From positions 1-6,225 of the forward strand of contig CABURF010000076.1 in the NCBI GenBank assembly GCA_902493755.1: a stretch of DNA of 6,225 bases, given 5' to 3'. This document shows positions 1-5,392 of the stretch, piece after piece (position 1 is the first letter of the stretch; each line of letters opens with the position of its first letter). This stretch comes from an uncultured Coriobacteriia bacterium. GTDB lineage: Bacteria > Actinomycetota > Coriobacteriia > Coriobacteriales > QAMH01. The notes beneath the pieces are model-generated. The model was given only the letters and a program-made list of their open reading frames with translations, did no database searches and was not told the DNA's origin. Made by a program: the position numbers and the translations under genes.

Positions 1-842
1 GCATCGCAGAAGATGAGCGTCCAACTGCCGTCAATCATGACGGGCTCGGATACGGTATCGACATCGAGCGCACCGACGGCCTGGATGTATTCGACGCTCA
101 TGGCATCACGCGTGGAAGGAAGTGAGTTCCAACTCGCACGCACGGCATTTCCGAGACGCTCGAACTCCCCGCGTGTGACACGCTCACCCGATGCGGCAAT
201 TCGATCACGCGCGGCTTGCGCCTCCTGCTGGGAAGCAAATTGGATGTAATAGGAATCCTTACCGTTATACATGGAGGCAGAGTCGTTAGCTTGGGCCTGG
301 ATTTCCGCCTCGGTGGGAGTGACGGCATCGATGACCATGCTACGCAGTTGCTCCTCGAGCAGGCGGTTGAGTTCGTTTTCGCGCCAGGATTCCTCATCAT
401 ACCCGTAGGAGGCAAGCACGCTGTCCCAGGAGTTCTCGCCATATCGCTGCTCGTAATAGGATTTCTCCTGCTTGATGACCTCGTCGAGCTCCGTATCACC
501 GATTTGGATACCGAGCTTGGCGCATTCTTGGCGAATGAGCTCCTGTGGAATGAAAACCGTATTGAGCACGTACGTGCGCAAGGTCTCGGAGGTGTAACCG
601 TTCGACTTGAGAAACTCGGCCCAACCCGAATCCGTCTCGTATTGCGCATTCTTGCTGCGAAAGCTCTCGATGAACTCCGTGACCTTATCCTCGGGAATGA
701 CAACGCCATTGACGCGCGCGGCAATCTGGGGCGGTTGCTTCATGCCGAAACAGCCCGTCAGCGCGAAGAGCGAGCATAACACAAGTGCTAGCGCGACGAG
801 CGCAAGCAGAGCTGAACGTGATATGGAGCGGACATGTGTCAC
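1..842 (-). CDS. PrsA/SurA-like peptidyl-prolyl isomerase-type lipoprotein (C-terminus outside window)
   Basis: Likely a lipid-anchored extracytoplasmic folding chaperone of the SurA/PrsA class. 280 complete codons are visible and the gene runs off the left edge. The GTG start overlaps the iorB stop codon. An in-frame TGA lies four codons upstream and the next in-frame ATG falls after the lipobox, so GTG is the only start I see that keeps the signal peptide. Residues 1-30 form a signal sequence: a basic n-region (R5, R9), a Leu/Ala/Val-rich core (11-27) and lipobox L28-T-G-C31, making C31 the lipidated residue. Residues 40-175 resemble the helical SurA N-terminal domain, opening with the typical ARVNGVVI strand and rich in Glu and aromatic residues. 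Residues 196-280 resemble a parvulin fold: a YYIQF strand, an EAQAARDRI helix and a closing VSEPVMIDGSWTLIF segment. The usual His of the first strand (ASHIL) seems replaced by Tyr and no GGDLG motif is visible, so a holdase role without isomerase activity is possible. There is no strong Shine-Dalgarno, so coupling to iorB is likely. The family call is from motifs, not a search. Confidence 0.85.
   Translation of the reverse strand, partial: MTHVRSISRSALLALVALALVLCSLFALTGCFGMKQPPQIAARVNGVVIPEDKVTEFIESFRSKNAQYETDSGWAEFLKSNGYTSETLRTYVLNTVFIPQELIRQECAKLGIQIGDTELDEVIKQEKSYYEQRYGENSWDSVLASYGYDEESWRENELNRLLEEQLRSMVIDAVTPTEAEIQAQANDSASMYNGKDSYYIQFASQQEAQAARDRIAASGERVTRGEFERLGNAVRASWNSLPSTRDAMSVEYIQAVGALDVDTVSEPVMIDGSWTLIFCD
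839..842 (-). other. GTGA stop/start overlap between iorB and the lipoprotein gene
   Basis: The TGA of iorB (841-839) and the GTG of the lipoprotein gene (842-840) share two bases. Such four-base overlaps usually allow the ending ribosome to restart. No strong Shine-Dalgarno precedes the GTG, so the lipoprotein probably depends on translation of iorB. Confidence 0.75.
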
Positions 843-1426
843 TCGACGGTCTCACGACCCGCGTCGAAAGCGGCGAGATTGGCGTCCATGGTCTTGGGTG
901 GCACGCGTTCTGCAATGACCTTGCGCCAAACCTGCGCTTCGAAGGGCAATGCGGTCGAAAGCGCACCCATGAGCACAACGTTCGTCGACTTGGGACTACC
1001 AACCTCACGCGCAATGCCACTTGCGTCAATGCGTACGGCATCGAGTGCATCGAGCTCAGCATCGACATCCGCTGGCATCTCTCCGTTGCCAATCGCGACG
1101 CTCACGGGCGTGATGACCTCATCGTTGACAAAGAGCTTCCCGCCATCGACGGCAAGGAACTGACGAGCGCGCAGGGCCTCGACCGCCTCGAAGCTCACCA
1201 CGACGTCAGCGCATCCCGGATCGCAGATCATGGAGGCAACGTCGCTACCGAAGCGCACGACCGTGGAAACCGATCCGCCACGTTGGCTCATGCCGTGAAT
1301 CTCGGAAATCTTGACATCGAAACCGCTAGCAGCGGCAGTCTTTGCGAGCAAATCGCCCGCGAGGATGGTTCCCTGACCGCCAACACCCACGAGCAGGACG
1401 GTTGTCGTATCCGTTGCCTGTGCCAT
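839..1426 (-). CDS. iorB: Indolepyruvate:ferredoxin oxidoreductase, beta subunit
   Basis: This is the small subunit (195 aa) of the cytoplasmic IOR complex. With IorA it catalyses aryl-pyruvate + CoA + oxidised ferredoxin to aryl-acetyl-CoA + CO2 + reduced ferredoxin, reversibly in principle. It belongs to the gamma-type domain family of pyruvate:ferredoxin oxidoreductases. After a short N-terminus, residues 10-19 form a beta strand and glycine-rich loop (VGVGGQG), and residues 41-53 carry the family hallmark SEIHGMSQRGGSV. The length is normal for IorB. An open frame continues upstream to about 1582, but the ATG at 1426 is preferred: it lies 2 bases after the iorA stop, has AAGGAGG 10 bases upstream, and begins just before the family's first strand. 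The upstream extension is a shadow of the IorA ferredoxin domain. The stop overlaps the start of the lipoprotein gene. IorB carries no iron-sulfur motif of its own, as expected. Confidence 0.94.
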   Translation of the reverse strand: MAQATDTTTVLLVGVGGQGTILAGDLLAKTAAASGFDVKISEIHGMSQRGGSVSTVVRFGSDVASMICDPGCADVVVSFEAVEALRARQFLAVDGGKLFVNDEVITPVSVAIGNGEMPADVDAELDALDAVRIDASGIAREVGSPKSTNVVLMGALSTALPFEAQVWRKVIAERVPPKTMDANLAAFDAGRETVE

Positions 1427-1428
1427 GA

Positions 1429-3198
1429 TTACTCCCCCTCCTTGCTGATGCAGCCAAACGGGCACACCTGAACGCACTGCGAGCAACCAATGCACTGGGT
1501 GGAATCGATGACCGCATGACCCTCGGCATCCTTGCCTATGGCCGGGCAACCGATGCGTATGCACTTGCCACAGGCGCGGCACTCGTTCACGATGGCAACC
1601 GCATCGCGCGATCGATCGACAAGGCGGCAGGGGCTATGGAAGACGAGTACCGTGAGATTATCCGTGCTCGTCGCCTGCTTAATCGCGGTCTTGACCGCCT
1701 CGTAATCCTGCGCATCGACACTGCGAACATCATCGACGCCGAGCGCACGACACAATGCCTCAATGTCGAGTCGCTTGCCTTTCTCGATGGCAAGAGGATT
1801 CGCACCACGTACCTGCTCATGCAAGGTGATGCCGTTACAGGGATTACCCTGGCAGCCGGTCATGGCCGTGGTGCGATTGTCGAGTATGCACAACGTGCCA
1901 ACCCCGGCGTTGTAGACGGTGCCGAGCAAGCTCGTGATGCCCGAATGCGCGAAGGTGCTGTCTCCGATGACGCCAACGACGGGACGCCTGGTACGTCCGG
2001 TAACATCGGCAAGCTCGAGACCATGGGCGACGGAAAGTGAAGCACCCATGTCGATGGTCGAATGCACAGCACTCAGTGGCGGTGTCGCACCGAGCGTGTA
2101 GCAACCGATATCACCGCTCACAACGGCCTTCATGTCACGCAGCACCGTAAAGACGAGTCGATGCGGACAGCCGGCGCAGAGCGAGGGAGGACGTGGTGGC
2201 AGACCGTCGCACGGCGGATAGGCTTCAGGAAGTCCCGCACCGAAGGCGTGCTTGATGAGGGAGGGCGTGAGCTCGCCTGCTTCGGGCAACGGAGCTGCCG
2301 GTGGTTGCTCCGTTGCGATGCCGAGGGCGTGGACGTGTTCGGCGAAGTAGTCACATGCCTCCTCGACGACGTAGAGATGATCGACGGCATCGGCGAATTC
2401 CCTGAGCTTGGCAGGCGGCAACGGCCAGGAGAGGCCAAGCTTCAAGGTGCTTGCCTGCGGCAATGCCTCGCGCACGTGCTGGTAGACTGCACCACTTGCG
2501 ATGATGCCGATGGATGTGTCACGCAGCTCGATGCGGTTAAGGTCACATGTGTCAGCGAACTCCACGAGTTTGCGCGTGCGTTCGACAACGGCCTGCCTGC
2601 GACTGCGCGCATACATGGGCATCATGACGTACTTGGAAGGGTCGGGCGCAAACTCGCGTAACTCAACGTCAGCACGCTCCTCAGAGCAGGAGATAAGCGA
2701 CTTGGTATGCGCGATGCGCATCGACTCGCGAATCATGACCGGTGTGTCGAATTCCTCGGAAATCTCGAAGGCGCGTTGGATGAACTCGTACGCCTCGGCA
2801 CTGTCGGCCGGCTCGAGCATCGGCACGCGGGCAAAAGCGGCATAGTTACGCGAGTCCTGCTCGTTTTGCGAGGAGAACATCGAAGGATCGTCTGCGGCCA
2901 AGATGACGAGTCCGGCGTTGACACCGGTATTGCATGCGCTCAAAAGCGGATCTGCCGCAACGTTGACGCCAACATGCTTCATGGTCGCGAGACTTCGTGC
3001 TCCGCCCATGGCAGAACCAAGCGCGACCTCGAGGGCGACCTTTTCGTTGGGTGACCACTCGCAGTACACGTCATCGTAGGTGGAGAGGTTCTCGAGCGTC
3101 TCGGTCGAGGGGGTTCCCGGATAGCCGACGCCCACACGTACGCCCGCTTCCCAGGCACCTTGGGCGATGGCCTCGTTTCCCGATAGGAGCTTCTGCAT
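1429..3198 (-). CDS. iorA: Indolepyruvate:ferredoxin oxidoreductase, alpha subunit (thiamine diphosphate and 4Fe-4S)
   Basis: Catalytic subunit, 589 aa, a usual length. Residues 1-165 are the pyrimidine-binding domain, with YPGTPSTE (26-33) and EWSPNEKVALE (47-57), which carries the conserved acidic residues expected to activate the cofactor. Residues 225-297 resemble the transketolase C-terminal-like domain. RPPSLCAGCPHR (336-347) is the family signature. Residues 362-455 are the diphosphate/Mg-binding domain: SGDIGCYTLG, then VIGDSTF (410-416) and LDNRTTAMTG (439-448). The C-terminus is a two-cluster ferredoxin domain: C540, C543, C546, C551 (CxxCxxCx4CP) and C569, C572, C575, C579 (CxxCxxCx3CP). 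The shifted spacing in the first set is typical of IorA. The open frame extends upstream to 3444, but ATG at 3198 is chosen because AAAGGA lies 6 bases before it and homology begins there. Known IORs act on indole-, phenyl- and 4-hydroxyphenylpyruvate; the exact substrate cannot be read from sequence. Residues 449 and 454 are Cys within the segment after the TPP motif, which is unusual from memory. Expected to be oxygen-sensitive. Confidence 0.96.
   Translation of the reverse strand: MQKLLSGNEAIAQGAWEAGVRVGVGYPGTPSTETLENLSTYDDVYCEWSPNEKVALEVALGSAMGGARSLATMKHVGVNVAADPLLSACNTGVNAGLVILAADDPSMFSSQNEQDSRNYAAFARVPMLEPADSAEAYEFIQRAFEISEEFDTPVMIRESMRIAHTKSLISCSEERADVELREFAPDPSKYVMMPMYARSRRQAVVERTRKLVEFADTCDLNRIELRDTSIGIIASGAVYQHVREALPQASTLKLGLSWPLPPAKLREFADAVDHLYVVEEACDYFAEHVHALGIATEQPPAAPLPEAGELTPSLIKHAFGAGLPEAYPPCDGLPPRPPSLCAGCPHRLVFTVLRDMKAVVSGDIGCYTLGATPPLSAVHSTIDMGASLSVAHGLELADVTGRTRRPVVGVIGDSTFAHSGITSLLGTVYNAGVGTLCILDNRTTAMTGCQGNPCNGITLHEQVRGANPLAIEKGKRLDIEALCRALGVDDVRSVDAQDYEAVKTAIKQATSTDNLTVLVFHSPCRLVDRSRDAVAIVNECRACGKCIRIGCPAIGKDAEGHAVIDSTQCIGCSQCVQVCPFGCISKEGE
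1437..1443 (-). promoter_or_regulatory. Ribosome binding site of iorB inside the end of iorA
   Basis: AAGGAGG, the strongest Shine-Dalgarno of the window, lies within the last codons of iorA, 10 bases before the iorB ATG. A G-rich run (GGGGAG) continues closer to the start. The arrangement favours coupled, near-equal synthesis of the two subunits. Confidence 0.75.
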
Positions 3199-3204
3199 TA
3201 TGTG

Positions 3205-3210
3205 TCCTTT
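3205..3210 (-). promoter_or_regulatory. Ribosome binding site deciding the iorA start
   Basis: AAAGGA stands 6 bases before the ATG at 3198, in the 19-base gap after the ligase stop codon. It rules out the 82-residue upstream extension of the open frame, which overlaps the ligase and has no resemblance to IorA. Confidence 0.8.
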
Positions 3211-3217
3211 CGAATGT

Positions 3218-4852
3218 CTAGCCCTCGTTCTCGAGCTCGACGATATTGGCAGCGCCGTAAATCTGGCGCAGCTTAGGTTTCTCGATCTTGCCCGTCGCGT
3301 TACGCGGAACATCAGCGTAGATGTACTTGCGCGGACGCTTGTAGCGCGGCAAAGCCTGGCAATATTCCTCGAGTTCGCCCTCATGCAGCTCGACATCGGG
3401 TTTGAGCTCGACCACGGCAGCGGCGATCTCGCCGAGGCGCTCATCGGGCAAACCGATGACGGCGACGTCCTTCACGGCCGGATGCGCCGCAAGGTGATCC
3501 TCGATCTGCACGGGATAGATGTTCTCGCCGCCGCTGATGACGACGTCTTTCTTGCGGTCGACGAGCCAGATGAAGCCGTCCTCGTCCTTGCGTGCCATAT
3601 CGCCCGTGAGCAGCCAGCCGTTCTTGATGGATTCGTTGGACGCATCGGGGTTGTTGTAGTAGCAGACCATGACACCCGGGCCCTTGACCCATAGCTCTCC
3701 GACGTCACCATCGGGAACCTCGTTACCTTCGTTATCACAAATCTTGACAACCCAACGATACCCCGGCACGCCGATGGCACCAACGTGATCGATGTTCTCG
3801 ACGCCAAGATGCACGCAACCCGGACCGGTTGATTCCGACAAGCCGTAGTTGGTGTCGTACTGATGCGCGGGAAAGATTTCCTTCCAGCGTTTGATGAGGC
3901 TTTGCGGAACAGGCTGGGCGCCGATGTGCATGAGACGCCACTGATCGAGCTCGTAGGCCGCCGGATCGATCTTGCCTTCCTCGATGGCAAGCAGGATGTC
4001 CTGCACCCAGGGGACAAGCAGCCACACGATGGTGCAGTGTTCATTGGAGACCGCATCGAAGATGCTCTGCGGCGTTACGCCGCGTAGGAGCACGGCCTTG
4101 GACCCGGAAATGAGGCTGCCGAACCAGTGCATTTTTGCGCCCGTATGATAGAGCGGCGGAATGCAGAGGAACGTGTCGTCGTGTGTCTGGCCGTGATGAT
4201 GTTGTTCCATCTCGGCAGCTTGAGTAAGGCTGCGATGATGGTGAAGGATGGCCTTGGGGAAACCCGTCGTGCCACTCGAGAAGTAGATGGCGGCGTCTTC
4301 GTCCTCGTTGAGGGGAATGGCCGGATCGGTGCTTGGATAGTTGGCCGTGAGCTCGCGGTAGTTCTCGGCGAAGGTCGGGCAGTCCTCCCCCACGTAGAAG
4401 AGCAGCCTGCCGTGGGCGATTTCGGAGCCAATCTCCTCGACACGCCCAGTGAACTGGGGACCGAAGACAAGTATGTCGACGTCAGCCTGCTTGATGCAGT
4501 AGGCGATTTCCTCGGCGGTATAGCGGAAGTTGAGCGGAACGGCGGTGGCACCGCTCTTGAGTATGCCGAAGTAGATGGGCAGCCATTCAAGGCAGTTCAT
4601 GAGCAGGATGGCAACCTTGTCGCCCTTCTTCACGCCACGCGAAAGGAGCAGATTGGCAAAGCGGTTTGCCTTCTCGTCAAACACGCTCCAGGTGATCTCG
4701 CGTCTGAAGGGTTCCGGATCAGTGCTCTCGATGAGATCGTAATCGCGCCAGGTGACGTGCTTGCGCTCGAGAACCTCGGGGTTGATCTCGACGAGGGCAA
4801 TCTCATTGCCATACGCGGCGGCGTTATGGCGCAGGTAATCGGTGATGGGCAC
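3218..4852 (-). CDS. AMP-forming acyl-CoA ligase, probably for aryl or fatty acids
   Basis: Class I adenylate-forming enzyme (ANL superfamily), 544 aa: acid + ATP + CoA to acyl-CoA + AMP + PPi, in the cytoplasm. The motifs are complete: P-loop YFSSGTTGFPKA (190-201), IPPLYHTGA (231-239), YGLSES (336-341), LTGDMAR (415-421), hinge VDRKKDVVISGGENIYP (431-447), and C-terminal NATGKIEK (518-525), where K522 is the expected adenylation lysine. It should therefore be active. The N-terminus carries an additional stretch before the usual core (about 23-52) with two similar TW motifs (VTWRDYD at 33, ITWSVFD at 53). A His-rich loop (HHH at 204-206 and 218-220, H224) follows the P-loop. GTG start with AGAGG 5 bases upstream; the stop is 19 bases before iorA. 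Closeness to iorAB suggests aryl-acetate substrates (phenylacetate, indoleacetate), but it is not the short PaaK type, so medium- or long-chain fatty acids remain possible. Substrate is inferred from context only. Confidence 0.93.
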   Translation of the reverse strand: MPITDYLRHNAAAYGNEIALVEINPEVLERKHVTWRDYDLIESTDPEPFRREITWSVFDEKANRFANLLLSRGVKKGDKVAILLMNCLEWLPIYFGILKSGATAVPLNFRYTAEEIAYCIKQADVDILVFGPQFTGRVEEIGSEIAHGRLLFYVGEDCPTFAENYRELTANYPSTDPAIPLNEDEDAAIYFSSGTTGFPKAILHHHRSLTQAAEMEQHHHGQTHDDTFLCIPPLYHTGAKMHWFGSLISGSKAVLLRGVTPQSIFDAVSNEHCTIVWLLVPWVQDILLAIEEGKIDPAAYELDQWRLMHIGAQPVPQSLIKRWKEIFPAHQYDTNYGLSESTGPGCVHLGVENIDHVGAIGVPGYRWVVKICDNEGNEVPDGDVGELWVKGPGVMVCYYNNPDASNESIKNGWLLTGDMARKDEDGFIWLVDRKKDVVISGGENIYPVQIEDHLAAHPAVKDVAVIGLPDERLGEIAAAVVELKPDVELHEGELEEYCQALPRYKRPRKYIYADVPRNATGKIEKPKLRQIYGAANIVELENEG

Positions 4853-4857
4853 GGTAA

Positions 4858-4862
4858 CCTCT
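4858..4862 (-). promoter_or_regulatory. Ribosome binding site of the acyl-CoA ligase
   Basis: AGAGG stands 5 bases before the GTG start at 4852, within the 30-base gap after the FHA gene. It supports use of a GTG start for the ligase. Confidence 0.65.
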
Positions 4863-4882
4863 ATTCCCGCTCGATTATGGGC

Positions 4883-5332
4883 TTACTTGACGCGCTTGAA
4901 GACCATGTCGAAGGTGCCAATCTGGACATGCGTGCCCGGTACAAGCTCCGCCTCGTCCACGATCTTGCCATCGACCCAGGTGCCGTTAGTCGAATCAGCA
5001 TCCATGATCTTGGCATGGGCGCCATCGATGACGATGGTGGAATTATGGCGCGAGACAGTCATGTTGCTCAGGAAAATGTCGCATTTTGGGTCGCGTCCGA
5101 TGGTGAAAGTGCCGTCGCCGAGCGCGAAGCTCTCGCCCGCATAGGGGCCAGAGAGCACCTCGAGCTCGGGCGTGGAGCTCTCGAGCCCGTATGTTTGCTC
5201 ATCGACCTGCGCCACAACGGGATTGAAGGCTTGCGTTGCCCCGACAAATTTGAAGCCGCAGCGCGGACACGAGGTTTGCGAACCATCGATGGGCTCGTTG
5301 CAAATGGGGCAAACAAAACTGGAAGCAGGCAC
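4883..5332 (-). CDS. Zinc-ribbon and FHA-domain protein
   Basis: Small cytoplasmic protein of 149 aa with no signal peptide or membrane segment. Residues 8-25 form a zinc ribbon (CPIC ... CPRC, with 10 residues between the pairs). A linker of about 30 residues follows, then a forkhead-associated domain at about 57-147, a fold that binds phospho-threonine peptides. FHA motifs seen are FTIGRDPKCDI (76-86), VSRHNSTI (93-100) and DSTNGTWVDG (113-122). In the usual SxxH motif the His sits three residues after Ser; here that place is N97 while H96 is one residue earlier, so ligand binding may be altered. A Thr in the linker (T33, in GATQAF) resembles the phosphorylation sites of small actinobacterial FHA regulators. 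The start at 5332 (GTG) is preferred over an in-frame GTG at 5359 because AAAGGA lies 6 bases before it, the same signal and spacing as at iorA. Next to a cell-wall carboxypeptidase it may serve Ser/Thr kinase signalling in wall growth; this is inference and the partner kinase is not in the window. Confidence 0.94.
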   Translation of the reverse strand: MPASSFVCPICNEPIDGSQTSCPRCGFKFVGATQAFNPVVAQVDEQTYGLESSTPELEVLSGPYAGESFALGDGTFTIGRDPKCDIFLSNMTVSRHNSTIVIDGAHAKIMDADSTNGTWVDGKIVDEAELVPGTHVQIGTFDMVFKRVK

Positions 5333-5338
5333 GATATA

Positions 5339-5344
5339 TCCTTT
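5339..5344 (-). promoter_or_regulatory. Ribosome binding site deciding the FHA gene start
   Basis: AAAGGA stands 6 bases before the GTG at 5332. This selects that GTG over the in-frame GTG at 5359, which would place the Shine-Dalgarno inside the coding region. The same hexamer and spacing precede iorA. Confidence 0.75.
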
Positions 5345-5348
5345 CAAA

Positions 5349-5365
5349 TGCCAAAACACATGGCA
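5349..5365 (-). repeat. Short inverted repeat TGCCA-N7-TGGCA in the FHA leader
   Basis: Perfect five-base arms flank a seven-base A/T-leaning spacer. It lies between the possible -10 element and the Shine-Dalgarno sequence of the FHA gene. As RNA it gives only a weak hairpin and there is no T-run after it, so it is not a convincing terminator. As DNA it could be an operator half-site pair. Five-base arms are easily found by chance. Confidence 0.25.
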
Positions 5366-5368
5366 GGT

Positions 5369-5377
5369 ATTCTAGCA
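5369..5377 (-). promoter_or_regulatory. Possible extended -10 promoter for the FHA gene
   Basis: The minus strand reads TGC TAGAAT, that is a TGn extension followed by a five-of-six match to TATAAT. A transcript would begin near 5362 and leave a leader of about 30 bases before the FHA start codon. I see no good -35 hexamer at 17-18 bases upstream, which extended -10 promoters can tolerate. It lies in the largest gap of the gene set, so a promoter here is plausible, but the match is short and could be chance. Confidence 0.33.
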
Positions 5378-5392
5378 CCGGTATGCGACATG

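Noticed and set aside
98..779. Open frames on both strands (98-724 minus, 216-779 plus) in the left region
   Set aside because: They are Arg/Ser-rich or unrecognisable shadows. The true frame here is the lipoprotein, which has a signal peptide, lipobox and parvulin-like features.
785..1471. A 228-codon plus-strand open frame
   Set aside because: It is antisense to iorB, which has clear family motifs, and reads as low-meaning sequence.
1427..1582. N-terminal extension of iorB by 52 residues
   Set aside because: It is the off-frame reading of the IorA ferredoxin domain; the ATG at 1426 with AAGGAGG upstream fits the family.
3199..3444. N-terminal extension of iorA by 82 residues
   Set aside because: It overlaps the ligase, is Arg/Ser-rich as expected for an off-frame shadow, and the ATG at 3198 has a good ribosome binding site.
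4874..4902. A CATAAT -10-like hexamer before the ligase
   Set aside because: There is no matching -35 or TGn extension, and the gap is only 30 bases, so read-through from upstream is simpler.
5349..5365. Terminator after the carboxypeptidase gene
   Set aside because: The hairpin has only five pairs and no T-run follows, so intrinsic termination is not supported.
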